Shown here piece after piece: positions 25,752 to 35,629 of a stretch of DNA of 64,000 nt (the first letter of the stretch is position 1; every line of letters starts with the position of its first letter). The notes beneath the pieces were generated by a model. It did not search any database, was not told where the DNA came from, and saw only the letters and a list, made by a program, of their open reading frames with translations. Source of the stretch: Chitinophagaceae bacterium IBVUCB2 (GTDB lineage: Bacteria; Bacteroidota; Bacteroidia; Chitinophagales; Chitinophagaceae); the NCBI GenBank assembly GCA_002127295.1, contig NFUV01000001.1:1922001-1986000 (forward strand), written 5' to 3'. The translations under genes and the position numbers were made by a program.

Positions 25752-26591
25752 TTACAATTTTTTACCCGTGGCCAAAAAATTTTCCAGCTCTAAAAATTGC
25801 TGATAGATTTTTCTTGTATATACACCAGGTTTACCATCTCCAACTTGCTTACCGTTTAGTTTTACTATTGGAATAATTTTTTTAGTAGTGGCCGTTAAAA
25901 ATATTTCTTTCGCTGTCAACAATTCTTCCAGTGGAATATCTCTTTCTATTACAGGCATCATCGGCCCGGCCAGTGCTAATACATTTTTCCGGGTAATGCC
26001 AAACAGCATATTACGGACCGGCGTTACCAATTTATTGTTATGTGTTACTATAAATACATTGCAGCGGGGAAACTCCGACACACTTTCTTTTGTATAATAC
26101 AATACATCATCAGCTTGTTTTTCTTTGAGTAAGGGTTGCAGCCATACAGCCATTAAATAGTTGATGCTTTTTATATGCGGCAGTTCTCTTTGATGTTCTT
26201 TGGTGATGACAGCAAACCCTTTTTCAAAATCTGCCGGTGTGGTTGTTTTAGCAGCATTGCAGGTAATGATAAGATTGGGTTCAGCCAATTGGTATCCATC
26301 TACAGAATACCCGCCGGTAAGCATCAATCTTATTCCGGCTTCAGGCAAGGCCGCTTCTTTTATTAATTCCTGCGCAATAGTTTTTATTTCTTCCCTGCTT
26401 TTATTCAACTTTAAATGCATGGCTGCTGCAGATGCATAAAAACGATCGAGGTGCTCGTCTATAAAAAGCGGAACACCGTTCACTGTTCTGAAAAAATCAA
26501 ATACGGCATAGCCTCTCTGTATAGACAGATCTTTTACCTGCAGTACTGCGTCTTCGCTATTTACAAATTGGTTATTGAGATAGGCTTGCAT
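25752..26591 (-). CDS. Class IV (branched-chain/D-alanine type) aminotransferase
   Basis: PLP-dependent fold-type IV enzyme, 279 aa. The catalytic lysine is Lys141 in PHIKSINYL. Other family marks are QRGYAVFDFFRT (residues 25-36), EHLDRFYASA, the Glu/Phe region ESVSEFPRCNVFIV and the phosphate-binding turn FGITRKNVLALA. Members include BCAT, D-amino-acid aminotransferase and aminodeoxychorismate lyase, and I cannot separate these by eye. It starts one base after the stop of the peptidase gene upstream on the minus strand, so the two are one operon. Confidence 0.87.
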   Translation of the reverse strand: MQAYLNNQFVNSEDAVLQVKDLSIQRGYAVFDFFRTVNGVPLFIDEHLDRFYASAAAMHLKLNKSREEIKTIAQELIKEAALPEAGIRLMLTGGYSVDGYQLAEPNLIITCNAAKTTTPADFEKGFAVITKEHQRELPHIKSINYLMAVWLQPLLKEKQADDVLYYTKESVSEFPRCNVFIVTHNNKLVTPVRNMLFGITRKNVLALAGPMMPVIERDIPLEELLTAKEIFLTATTKKIIPIVKLNGKQVGDGKPGVYTRKIYQQFLELENFLATGKKL

Positions 26592-26592
26592 A

Positions 26593-27735
26593 TTAATTAA
26601 TACTACGATTATATTTTTTTAATATCTCCTTCAGTTTTTCCTTTGGTAATGCTTCTATTATTCTTCCATTCTTGCCTTTCATTGTTTCTGCCGCCAGCAA
26701 TGAATTGATGATGGCTTCTTCTGTGGCTTCAATAGCCGCCATAAACAAAGGCGACATTGCATCATTACTTAATACCGTTTGTGTTAGTTTTTCGGTACTG
26801 TTGGATGGTATACGCAATGTACTATCGGTTGAAAAAGCAATTACATAATCACCGCTGCCATTGCTGGCAATGCCACCGGTTTTTGCTAATCCCATAAAAG
26901 CTCTCTTTGCCAGGCGTTCCAAATTTCGGGCATCCAACGGTGCATCTGTTGCCACCACTATCATACAGCTTCCATCGGGTGCTTCATTCAACTGATCCTG
27001 CAAGTAATATTTTTTTAATTCTTTACCCACCGGTACTCCATCCACTTGTAATACTCCGCCAAAATTTGTTTGCACCAGCACACCTACTGTATAACCTCCT
27101 GATCTTTTAGGTAATACTCTTGATGCTGTTCCAATACCACCTTTAAAACCAAAACAAACAGTGCCGGTTCCGGCCCCTATATTTCCTTCTGCCAGTTTTC
27201 CGGAAGTGACACTATTAATAGCACCCAGCACATCCAACTCTTTTACATGTCTTCCCCGAATATCATTGAGATAGCCATCATTAGTTTCTCCTATCACTGC
27301 ATTTACTGATTGCACATTCTCATTCCCTTTTTGTGATAAGGTATAACTAACTACTGCATTCATGGCGGTAGCAACACTTAATGTGTTAGTCAGCACAATG
27401 GGAGATTCAATATTTCCTAATTCTTTTATTTGTGTAGTGCCGGCTAATTTTCCAAAGCCATTGCCAGTGTAAACGGCGGCAGGTACTTTTTGCTGAAACA
27501 TGTTTCCGCTATGTGGCAGAATAGCAGTAACACCAGTTCGTATGGAGTCAGCTTTTATTATAGTAGTATGTCCCACCATTACGCCGCTAACATCGGTAAT
27601 ACTATTCCACTTTCCTGCGGGCAGTACTCCAATACGGATGTTTGTGCCTGTTGCTTTTTCTTTTGCTTGTGCTGTACTGTGTATGGGAATAAACCACAGG
27701 GCGATGAAGATTGCCAACCAATGCATTTTTTTCAT
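26593..27735 (-). CDS. P1 (S58/DmpA-like) family peptidase, secreted
   Basis: 380 aa with a signal peptide (residues 1-23, ends STAQA). Matches the DmpA/BapA family of self-cleaving aminopeptidases: NIRIGVLPAGKWNSITDVSGVMVGHTT at the start (split here by no insert), GETNDGYLNDIRG, GAGTGTVCFGFKGGIGTASR, and SNGSGDYVIAFST, where the Ser after Gly is the presumed nucleophile made by autocleavage. Members cut beta-peptides or N-terminal residues. Lies between the THEP1-fusion gene (25 nt upstream) and the aminotransferase (1 nt downstream), suggesting a three-gene operon. Confidence 0.88.
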   Translation of the reverse strand: MKKMHWLAIFIALWFIPIHSTAQAKEKATGTNIRIGVLPAGKWNSITDVSGVMVGHTTIIKADSIRTGVTAILPHSGNMFQQKVPAAVYTGNGFGKLAGTTQIKELGNIESPIVLTNTLSVATAMNAVVSYTLSQKGNENVQSVNAVIGETNDGYLNDIRGRHVKELDVLGAINSVTSGKLAEGNIGAGTGTVCFGFKGGIGTASRVLPKRSGGYTVGVLVQTNFGGVLQVDGVPVGKELKKYYLQDQLNEAPDGSCMIVVATDAPLDARNLERLAKRAFMGLAKTGGIASNGSGDYVIAFSTDSTLRIPSNSTEKLTQTVLSNDAMSPLFMAAIEATEEAIINSLLAAETMKGKNGRIIEALPKEKLKEILKKYNRSIN

Positions 27736-27760
27736 GAAAGATACTATTTATCAGTAAAGA

Positions 27761-29227
27761 CTACTCTATCGATCCTATACTCTTAATCATAGTTACTGCC
27801 CCGGTTTGAAAAAATTCCTGCACTTTTTCAGGCATATTATCTTTATCCCGTACTACGAGTAATATTTTTCCTGTTCGCCTGGCTATTACCTCTTTCAAAA
27901 CAGCACTAAATCCTTCGCCTTGTAATTCCATCGGGCCAATTTCATCGATCACCAACCAGCCTTCTTTTTCTATGCTATCCCGGATTATTTGAATGGCAAT
28001 ATCAAAGTTGTTTTTACTGAAAACAAACCGGCCAATTTTCATTACTTCCGTTTCTCCCCCTTTGGCTTCCATTAAAAATAATTGGCGGCTGTGTGCATTC
28101 ATAAACATTCTTTTCCCATTTACCACCGGTGTAAGTATTCCAAACACATCCTTTCTTTTTTCAGACCATTGCAGCAAAGAAGTTGTTTTGCCCGATTGAA
28201 TAGGGGCGGTGAGTATATAAATTTTTCGTTCGGAGAAAGCTGAGCTTTCAAGTGCATTCACCAACACCATCTTAGTCCAGTTATTTATTCTCTTCCAACC
28301 TTTATGGACAGATGATTGTTTCCAGGTTTGGATAATTAGTTGCTGTGTTGCCGGCAAGAGCAGCAGCACTTCCTGTACTTCCTGTTGCGACTGGCTTTGT
28401 TTTTTTTGCAGCCAACGATGCAGCAGTTTTTTTAATAACGGACCAATAATGAATATCCACCCCATTACAATTATGAGTGAACGTAATAATATTTTCAACG
28501 ATATATGAGATGGCAACAGGGGTGTACCGATTTTAAAATAGGATTGTATATACAAGGCTATTAATACAAACCAGATGATCAGTAATCCTGTCTTTAACCG
28601 TTTACGTTTTCTTTTAACAGCAGGAGAAAAAGCAGTGGGCTCTTCTATAATGATCGTATAATTTTTTTCACTGCGCCATTTTTCAATCCGTTTGGGTAAA
28701 AGAGATGCCCACCAGCCAATTATTATACCCGTAATAAAATGTAAAGCCACATAACCCGTACCGATCCACAAACTATAATTGGCAGATACTTTTTGCTTTG
28801 TTAACCCGTTGATGAAATTGTTGATCACTTTCCAGAGATCGTTGCCATATACAATGGTGAGCATAAGGATACGCTGCAACCCAGACTCTAATAAACCCAA
28901 TACTGCTAACAGAATGCAGGAAAGTTTAAAGTATCGTTTATTCCAGAATAACGATTCGCCTGCCACACCCTGGAAAAAAACAGCAATATAGGCTGGTGGC
29001 GGAGCCTGCGGACTCAACATCATTTTAAATATGGCAACAATAATGGTGGCTTTAATGATAGCCCCTTTGGTGGGAACATACCATGCAATCAAACAAATAC
29101 AAATAATAGCACAGCTGCCAACTACTAAACCGGAGACGGGGACCTTAAATCCATGAATAACCCCACCGAGCATCGCTTCGCAGAGAACCCATAGAGCAAT
29201 GAGGCGGTAATACACTTGTTTATTCAT
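27761..29227 (-). CDS. Membrane protein fused to THEP1-like nucleoside-triphosphatase
   Basis: 488 aa. Residues 1-265 hold about seven hydrophobic segments, with short polar loops rich in Pro (SPQAPPPAY), then a basic linker (KRKRKRLK) and two more helices near residues 213-262. The C-terminal 155 residues match the THEP1/NTPase-1 P-loop family: Walker A APIQSGKTT (341-349), the GILTPVVNGKRMF segment and Walker B WLVIDEIGPMEL (424-435). Free THEP1 hydrolyses NTPs; the fusion to a membrane part resembling an ECF-type permease is unusual. It faces the xanthine dehydrogenase operon across 109 bp. Confidence 0.75.
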   Translation of the reverse strand: MNKQVYYRLIALWVLCEAMLGGVIHGFKVPVSGLVVGSCAIICICLIAWYVPTKGAIIKATIIVAIFKMMLSPQAPPPAYIAVFFQGVAGESLFWNKRYFKLSCILLAVLGLLESGLQRILMLTIVYGNDLWKVINNFINGLTKQKVSANYSLWIGTGYVALHFITGIIIGWWASLLPKRIEKWRSEKNYTIIIEEPTAFSPAVKRKRKRLKTGLLIIWFVLIALYIQSYFKIGTPLLPSHISLKILLRSLIIVMGWIFIIGPLLKKLLHRWLQKKQSQSQQEVQEVLLLLPATQQLIIQTWKQSSVHKGWKRINNWTKMVLVNALESSAFSERKIYILTAPIQSGKTTSLLQWSEKRKDVFGILTPVVNGKRMFMNAHSRQLFLMEAKGGETEVMKIGRFVFSKNNFDIAIQIIRDSIEKEGWLVIDEIGPMELQGEGFSAVLKEVIARRTGKILLVVRDKDNMPEKVQEFFQTGAVTMIKSIGSIE

Positions 29228-29336
29228 AGATACAGTTCATCAATACATATAAGAAGAGAAAATAGTAAAAGATAATAATTATATCTGTCCGGCGCTTTCA
29301 ATTTATTAACTTTAAAACACCAATTATAAAGATAGT

Positions 29337-30746
29337 TTGATACGATTTATTTTAAATGAAAAAACGATTGCAACTGAGCTGCCGCCGGGTATGGTTATGC
29401 TCGACTTTATCCGCTACCAGCAACATTTAACAGGAACCAAGATCGGTTGCCGGGAAGGTGATTGTGGTGCCTGCACAATATTAGTGGGTGAATTAGTGAA
29501 CGACGAGATACATTATCAATCTATGACTAGTTGTCTGATGCCGATCGGTAATGCAGCCGGGAAACATATTGTAAGTATTGAAGGAATAAATTTTAAAGAC
29601 CAACTAAACCCGATTCAACAAGCCATGGCTGATGAAGGTGCTACCCAATGTGGTTTTTGTACACCGGGTTTTGTCATGTCGCTGGCAGGTTATTGTTTGA
29701 GCAAAGGAGAATTTGACCAGGGAACTGCTATTGCCTCTATTGATGGAAATATTTGCCGGTGCACCGGGTATAAACCTATTGAAAGAGCGGCTGGAAAAAT
29801 GGCTACGATATTAAAAGAAAGGAATGGAGAAGATGAAATAGCATTTGTTACCCGAAAAAAAATACTGCCTGATTATTTTACCGGTATAAAAAATCGTTTG
29901 CTGGAAATGAATACAGCCGCAAGAGGAAGATCAGTACCCGACCCCGCTGGTTTAAAAGCAAGACCACATATAATGGGTGGTGGAACAGATTTATATGTGC
30001 AGCATCATGAAACCATGAGCAGCGCTGATATTCATTTTGTATTCGACCATCCGGAACTAAACGGTATCCATAAAGAAGGCAACAAATGCATACTTGGGTC
30101 TTCTGTTACCGTGAGTGACTTAAAAAGATCACCGATCATTAATGATGCGTTTCCCGGGTTTCAACAGGTTGCTAAATTAATTTCATCTACTCCGATAAGA
30201 AATATGGCAACGATAGCGGGAAATTTTATCAATGCTTCACCTATTGGTGACTTTACCATTTTCTTTTTGGCATTAGATGCCCAATTGATCTTAACGGATG
30301 GTATAACAACAAGAGAATTACCATTAAGAAAATTATACAAAGGTTATAAAACATTAGATAAAAGACCGGAAGAGCAAATTGAAAAGATTTGGTTTGAGAC
30401 ACCCGGCAAGGACAGTTATTTCCATTTTGAAAAAGTAAGCAAGCGTACACACCTGGATATCGCCAGTGTAAATACAGCGATACATTTAAAATTGAATGGA
30501 AACACCATTGAGCAAGCCAGTCTATCTGCCGGTGGTGTAGGGCCGGTACCTATGTATTTGCAAAAAACATCGGATTTTTTAAAGGGTAAAGAAATAAGTG
30601 ATGCGTTAATTGGAGATAGTGTTGAAATAATGAAAACGGAAATATCACCGATCAGTGATGCAAGAGGATCGAAGGAATATAAAACATTGTTATTAGCACA
30701 ATTGATAAAGGCACATTTTATGGAACGAAGATTATTATCATCATGA
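29337..30746 (+). CDS. xdhA: Xanthine dehydrogenase small subunit (2Fe-2S and FAD)
   Basis: Electron-transfer subunit of the molybdenum hydroxylase that turns hypoxanthine and xanthine to urate. The ferredoxin-type cluster uses Cys38, Cys43, Cys46 and Cys66. The helical [2Fe-2S] domain uses Cys105, Cys108 (QCGFCTPGF), Cys140 and Cys142 (NICRCTGYKP). Residues 190-360 bind FAD (IMGGGTDLYVQ; ISSTPIRNMATIAGNFINASPIGD). The start is TTG 29337: a stop lies in frame at 29313 and no ATG is close. 469 aa fits the bacterial small subunit. It is 51 nt from xdhB. Confidence 0.93.
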   Translation: MIRFILNEKTIATELPPGMVMLDFIRYQQHLTGTKIGCREGDCGACTILVGELVNDEIHYQSMTSCLMPIGNAAGKHIVSIEGINFKDQLNPIQQAMADEGATQCGFCTPGFVMSLAGYCLSKGEFDQGTAIASIDGNICRCTGYKPIERAAGKMATILKERNGEDEIAFVTRKKILPDYFTGIKNRLLEMNTAARGRSVPDPAGLKARPHIMGGGTDLYVQHHETMSSADIHFVFDHPELNGIHKEGNKCILGSSVTVSDLKRSPIINDAFPGFQQVAKLISSTPIRNMATIAGNFINASPIGDFTIFFLALDAQLILTDGITTRELPLRKLYKGYKTLDKRPEEQIEKIWFETPGKDSYFHFEKVSKRTHLDIASVNTAIHLKLNGNTIEQASLSAGGVGPVPMYLQKTSDFLKGKEISDALIGDSVEIMKTEISPISDARGSKEYKTLLLAQLIKAHFMERRLLSS

Positions 30747-30797
30747 TGAACAGCACAGATACTAACTACCTCAGAAATCAGCGTTCCTGTATTTAAT

Positions 30798-33065
30798 ATG
30801 ATGAATATAGATTCATATACCCATGTTCGTGGCGAGTCGGTTTATCTGGATGATATTCCGTTGGTGAACGGAACGTTGTTTGCATCGGTATTTGATTCAC
30901 CGGTGGCGCATGGAAAAATTAAATCATTAGATATTGATGCCGCAATGAAAATGCCGGGTGTAGTAAGAATTTTTACAGCGGCTGATATTCCCGGGGAAAA
31001 TCAAATTGGAGGTATCATTGCCGATGAAGAATTATTGGCTTCAACACATGTTCATTTTTGTGGAATGCCGGTAGCATTGGTAGTTGCCACATCAGATGAA
31101 GCCGCCAAAGCAGCAGTAAAAAAAATAAAAATAGAAATTGATCCGTTGCCTGTTATTACTGACCCGAGAGAGGCTAAAGAAAAAAATGAATTGATCATAC
31201 CGCCCAGAACATTTCAATTAGGCGATACAACTGCTGCGTGGACACAATGCGATTATATTATTGAAGGAAGTACTGCAACAAACGGGCAAGAGCATTTATA
31301 TATTGAAACACAGGGTGCTTATGCCGTACCGCAAGAAAATTCAGCCATAAGGATCTATTCATCTACACAAGGGCCAACACAAGTACAACGAACAACAGCC
31401 AGGGTACTGAATATCCCTATGAATTTTATTGAAGTAGATACTACAAGACTGGGTGGCGGCTTTGGTGGTAAAGAAGACCAGGCATCAGCATGGGGAGCAA
31501 TGTGTGCATTAGCAGCCTGGCATCTAAAAAAGCCGGTCAAATATTCCTTGCATCGCATGGAAGATATGCGGATGACTGGTAAACGGCATCCTTATTCATC
31601 TGACTTTAAAATTGGATTGAATAAGGATTATAAAATTGTAGCCTACGAAGTAACCTTTTTCCAGAATGCAGGTGCTGCGGCTGATCTTTCTCCTGCCGTG
31701 ATGGAACGAACATTATTTCATTGCACTAATTCCTATTTTATACCCAACGTAAAAGCAACGGCTTATAGTTGTAAAACCAATTTACCTCCTAATACTGCCT
31801 TCCGTGGTTTTGGCGGACCGCAGGGAATGTTTGTGATCGAAGCAGCGATTGCCGAAGCTGCTGCTGCATTAAACGTTTCTCCAATTCTTATTCAGCAAAA
31901 GAATTTATTAAAAACAGGCGATGAATTTCCGTATGGACAAATTGCACAAAGCGAAGCCAATGAATGCTGGGATAAGGCAGTTAACCTGTACGATCTACAA
32001 AAATTGCAACAAGAAGTTGATGCGTACAATAACAACAATAAACTTTCAAAAAAAGGATTAGCGTTAATGCCTATTTGTTTTGGTATTTCTTTTACTAAAA
32101 CCTTAATGAACCAGGCAAGAGCATTGGTGCATGTGTACACCGATGGAAGTGTGGGGGTAAGCACTGCCGGCGTAGAAATGGGGCAGGGATTAAATACTAA
32201 AATTTTACAGGTAGCCGCATCCATATTTTCTATTAACCCGGAAAGAATAAAAGTAAATACTACTAATACATATCGTGTAGCTAATACTTCACCTACTGCC
32301 GCCAGTGCCTCTTCTGACCTGAATGGAAAAGCAACAGAAATTGCCTGCGTTGCCATCTTGCAGCGGCTAAAAGAAGTAGCCGCTGAAGAGTTTACCGCTG
32401 ATATAAGTTCCATAGAAGTAAAAGAAGACTGCGTTTTTGTAAATGGAAAACAAACTGATTGGAGTTGGAACAAATTGGTACAAGCTGCTTTTGTAAAAAG
32501 AGTAAGCCTTTCCGAGCATGCACATTATGCACCTCCGGGTATCTGGTTTGATACAACAAAGGAAAAGGGGCATCCTTTTACCTATCATGTATATGGAACT
32601 GCTATCACCACTGTAACTATTGATTGTCTTCGGGGTATTTATGAAGTTGATTCAGTAAAAATTGTACATGACTTTGGAAAAAGTATGAACCCTATCATTG
32701 ACATTGGCCAATGCGAAGGCGCATTGGTTCAAGGCATTGGCTGGATGACGATGGAAGAAATGCTGTACGATAAGGAAGGCAAATTAAAATCAAATGCATT
32801 GAGCACTTACAAAGTGCCGGATATCTATTCTGTACCCAAAGAAATTACCATTCACTTTTTAGAAACTGAAAAAGAGAATCTTGCCATTTTCAGAAGCAAA
32901 GCTGTTGGTGAGCCGCCATTAATGTACGGGATAGGGGCCTACTTTGCATTATTCAATGCAATTAAAGCTTTTAATCCTGCTGCCAATATTCCTTATGATG
33001 CGCCGATGACACCGGAGAAAGTATTGATGAGCCTGTACCCTCAAACACTAAAGGAGAATAAATAA
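30798..33065 (+). CDS. xdhB: Xanthine dehydrogenase molybdopterin-binding subunit
   Basis: Catalytic subunit, 755 aa. The Mo-pterin and substrate site motifs are present: GGGFGGKEDQ (Glu that binds purine in the bovine enzyme), NTAFRGFGGPQGM (substrate Arg), VEMGQGLNTK, and the catalytic base Glu705 in GEPPLMYGIG. The region RGESVYLDDI near residue 11 is the typical start of the xanthine dehydrogenase group rather than the CO dehydrogenase or nicotinate group. Moco is probably inserted by an XdhC-like helper, which is not seen here. The M23 peptidase gene follows after 10 nt. Confidence 0.95.
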   Translation: MMNIDSYTHVRGESVYLDDIPLVNGTLFASVFDSPVAHGKIKSLDIDAAMKMPGVVRIFTAADIPGENQIGGIIADEELLASTHVHFCGMPVALVVATSDEAAKAAVKKIKIEIDPLPVITDPREAKEKNELIIPPRTFQLGDTTAAWTQCDYIIEGSTATNGQEHLYIETQGAYAVPQENSAIRIYSSTQGPTQVQRTTARVLNIPMNFIEVDTTRLGGGFGGKEDQASAWGAMCALAAWHLKKPVKYSLHRMEDMRMTGKRHPYSSDFKIGLNKDYKIVAYEVTFFQNAGAAADLSPAVMERTLFHCTNSYFIPNVKATAYSCKTNLPPNTAFRGFGGPQGMFVIEAAIAEAAAALNVSPILIQQKNLLKTGDEFPYGQIAQSEANECWDKAVNLYDLQKLQQEVDAYNNNNKLSKKGLALMPICFGISFTKTLMNQARALVHVYTDGSVGVSTAGVEMGQGLNTKILQVAASIFSINPERIKVNTTNTYRVANTSPTAASASSDLNGKATEIACVAILQRLKEVAAEEFTADISSIEVKEDCVFVNGKQTDWSWNKLVQAAFVKRVSLSEHAHYAPPGIWFDTTKEKGHPFTYHVYGTAITTVTIDCLRGIYEVDSVKIVHDFGKSMNPIIDIGQCEGALVQGIGWMTMEEMLYDKEGKLKSNALSTYKVPDIYSVPKEITIHFLETEKENLAIFRSKAVGEPPLMYGIGAYFALFNAIKAFNPAANIPYDAPMTPEKVLMSLYPQTLKENK

Positions 33066-33075
33066 ACTTTTTACC

Positions 33076-33663
33076 ATGAAAAAGTGTGCATTGTTTATGG
33101 CATTGCTTCCCCTCGCTGTCTTTTCACAACAGCCATACTCAACCAATGATTTAAAAAATGGAAAATTTAAAGAAGATAGCAGCTTTATCTACAACCTCCC
33201 TTTTGAAAATAAAAAGAAAGTATTCCTGGTGCAGGGTTATGAAAGTATATTTAGTCACTCTGGAGAAAAGGCATTGGATTTTAAAGTAAAAACGGGAACC
33301 AAAATTTGTGCGGCAAGAGGCGGCGTAGTAACCAGCACCCGCAAGGATTCTGATAAAGGTGGATTAAAGAAAGCGAATCTTGCTGATGGAAATTATGTCG
33401 TCGTTGAGCACAGCGATGGTTCTTCTGCGTGGTACTGGCACTTTAAAAAAGATGGAGTATTAGTTAATATTGGAGATACAGTAACAACAGGCCAGCGAAT
33501 AGGATTTAGTGGCAACACGGGATTCTCCGCTTTTCCGCATTTACATTTTGAGGTACAGGGCTATGATGCGAGTGGAAAATATACACAACTACCAACCCGT
33601 TTTTATACACAGAAAGGTATTATCTATTTAAGGCCGGGAAGATTTTATAAAACCTTTCATTAA
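33076..33663 (+). CDS. M23 family (LytM-like) metallopeptidase, secreted
   Basis: 195 aa with a signal peptide (ends FSQQ). The zinc site of the M23 fold shows in HSGEKALDF (His-x6-Asp, the subfamily variant of HxxxD), YWHFKKDGV and PHLHF (HxH). Family members cut peptidoglycan cross-links or act as wall-remodelling factors. It lies 10 nt after xdhB and probably rides on that transcript, though a functional link is not obvious. A paralog is at 37803. Confidence 0.88.
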   Translation: MKKCALFMALLPLAVFSQQPYSTNDLKNGKFKEDSSFIYNLPFENKKKVFLVQGYESIFSHSGEKALDFKVKTGTKICAARGGVVTSTRKDSDKGGLKKANLADGNYVVVEHSDGSSAWYWHFKKDGVLVNIGDTVTTGQRIGFSGNTGFSAFPHLHFEVQGYDASGKYTQLPTRFYTQKGIIYLRPGRFYKTFH

Positions 33664-33670
33664 AGTAGTT

Positions 33671-33692
33671 TTCACATTCTTCGTAATGTGAA
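33671..33692. other. Small hairpin between convergent genes
   Basis: TTCACATT / AATGTGAA with a 6-nt loop between stops at 33663 and 33700. No T-run on either strand, so terminator function is doubtful. Confidence 0.35.
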
Positions 33693-33699
33693 CTTGAAC

Positions 33700-34917
33700 T
33701 TAATCCATCACTTTCAGTTTTGATACCATCACTGTGATCAGCAACCCCAATAGCGAAACAACCGCAAAGGAATATCGCAGGTTAGCTAATTCTGCGATAT
33801 AACCTATTAAGGGTGGACCTAATAAAAACCCAAGAAAACTGATACTTGAAACGGCTGCAATAGCCATACCCGGTGACAGCTTTGTAGCCTTTGCTGCCGT
33901 ACTATATATTGTTGGCACTACTGACGAAACACCAAAGCCAACAATTAAAAATCCAAGTGTAGCGGTTACCAGGTATGGAAATAAAACAGCAACCATTAAT
34001 CCACCTAAAATGAGAAGACCGCTTAGTTGCAGCATTTTTTTTCTGCCTATCCTTGCAATGATCCTGTCTGCTGAAAAACGTCCGGCTGCCATCATAATCA
34101 TAAAAGAAACATAGCCTACAATTACCAATGACTCCGGAACCTTGACTACTTCTTTAAAATAAACTCCGCTCCAGTCAAACATCGTTCCTTCTGCCGCCAT
34201 ACAACAAAAAGAAATGATTCCTAATTTCACCAGTACTTTATCTGGCTTAGAAAAGAATTTTTTCTTCATTGCGATTTCAGGTACACCCGGTATAAGATAC
34301 TTTCTTGCCAGCACCACGATAATTACTACCGCTGCAATTACTATAAAAAAATGAGGCCGTGGGGATACATTTAAATTCATCATTAAAAGCCCGATCAATC
34401 CACCCGTAAAACCTGCTATGCTCCACGCACCGTGAAAAGAAGCCATGATAGGGCGTTCATAAATTTTTTCTGCCAACACACCCTGAGTGTTTACAGCTAT
34501 ATTGCTCATGTTTCCAACCACACCAAAAATAAATAACGCCAAGGCTAACTGCCATGGAGCTGAAGCCCATCCGATATTGGTCAGCTCTATTGCATATAAT
34601 AAAATAGCAATGGTTAATACAGAACGGCTTCCATATTTAGTTACCAATCTTCCTGATATGGGCATCATAAGTAATTGCCCAATTGGTAATGCTAATAGTA
34701 TGCTCCCCAGTTCAGCTTCGCTGAGTTGTAATTTTGTTTTTATATCCGGTATGCGGCTGGCCCACGAAGCAAAACACAATCCCTGGCAAAAATAAAAGGC
34801 AGCAATGGCAAGCCGCATAGCCCGTCTGCTTACTACAGGTAAAGATGTGGTTACAAATGTATTGATGACGACTTGTTTGAGGGGTGTTCGCCGGGATGCC
34901 GCTATTTCATTATGCAT
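33700..34917 (-). CDS. MFS transporter (YbjJ-like)
   Basis: 405 aa with about 12 helices from residue 33 on. Loop 2-3 reads SGRLVTKYGSRSVL, the motif A of this group. FHGAWSIAGFTGGLIG and SADRIIARIGRKKML are other family marks. It resembles the E. coli YbjJ group, whose substrates are unknown. The first 32 residues are polar and may be an extension; a later start at Met33 is possible. Confidence 0.85.
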   Translation of the reverse strand: MHNEIAASRRTPLKQVVINTFVTTSLPVVSRRAMRLAIAAFYFCQGLCFASWASRIPDIKTKLQLSEAELGSILLALPIGQLLMMPISGRLVTKYGSRSVLTIAILLYAIELTNIGWASAPWQLALALFIFGVVGNMSNIAVNTQGVLAEKIYERPIMASFHGAWSIAGFTGGLIGLLMMNLNVSPRPHFFIVIAAVVIIVVLARKYLIPGVPEIAMKKKFFSKPDKVLVKLGIISFCCMAAEGTMFDWSGVYFKEVVKVPESLVIVGYVSFMIMMAAGRFSADRIIARIGRKKMLQLSGLLILGGLMVAVLFPYLVTATLGFLIVGFGVSSVVPTIYSTAAKATKLSPGMAIAAVSSISFLGFLLGPPLIGYIAELANLRYSFAVVSLLGLLITVMVSKLKVMD

Positions 34918-35106
34918 ACTATCATATTAGATTAGTACAATAATGGTAACATACGGCCCGCAGGAAAAACAAAGATAATTCTTCGCACCTTTTTGAGTTT
35001 ACCCAATTAGGAAAAATTCATCTTGCTTAAAAAGGATTTTATATATACATGAAAGGTTTGTATGACCCCTTTCAAATGACTACCTTACCATTCTAAAATT
35101 CCTGTC

Positions 35107-35625
35107 ATGATCTTCGTATATATTTTTATTGGAATGATCGCAACGCTGCTGATAATTGCAGCGCTATTACCCAAGACCTTTAATATTGAAAAAAATATTG
35201 TGATTGCAAAACCAGTGCCTGCCGTGATGGCTAACGTGGGGGACCTGAACCGCTACAGTGAATGGAATCCCTGGCAGCAAACCGACCCAACAACACAAAA
35301 ATACATTACCGGCACACCCAATACTCCCGGTCATAAATATGCATGGGAAGGTAAAAAAGTTGGCATGGGCAGTTTAACACTGAATAGCATCGATGACAAA
35401 CACATTCACTTTGATTTGCAATTTCTAAAACCATGGAAGAGCCACGCAAAAGATAATTGGCTTTTTGAGCAATGGGGAAATGGCGAAACAAAAGTAACCT
35501 GGCAAAATAGCGGCAGTTTACCCTGGCCCATTGCCCGCTTAATGGGGCCCATGTTAAATAAAAGTCTGAGCAAACAGTTTGAACAAGGACTTGGTAATTT
35601 GAAGAAAATGGTGGAAGGTAGCTGA
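35107..35625 (+). CDS. SRPBCC/polyketide-cyclase-like protein with membrane anchor
   Basis: 172 aa. Residues 1-22 form one membrane helix, and residues 25-170 the START/SRPBCC fold: IEKNIVIAKPVPAVMANVGDLNRYSEWNPW is the standard opening, and the C-terminal helix LSKQFEQGLGNLKKMV closes the pocket. Such proteins bind hydrophobic ligands, with no catalytic residues to name here. Convergent with the cupin gene, 4 nt apart. Confidence 0.83.
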   Translation: MIFVYIFIGMIATLLIIAALLPKTFNIEKNIVIAKPVPAVMANVGDLNRYSEWNPWQQTDPTTQKYITGTPNTPGHKYAWEGKKVGMGSLTLNSIDDKHIHFDLQFLKPWKSHAKDNWLFEQWGNGETKVTWQNSGSLPWPIARLMGPMLNKSLSKQFEQGLGNLKKMVEGS

Positions 35626-35629
35626 TCGT

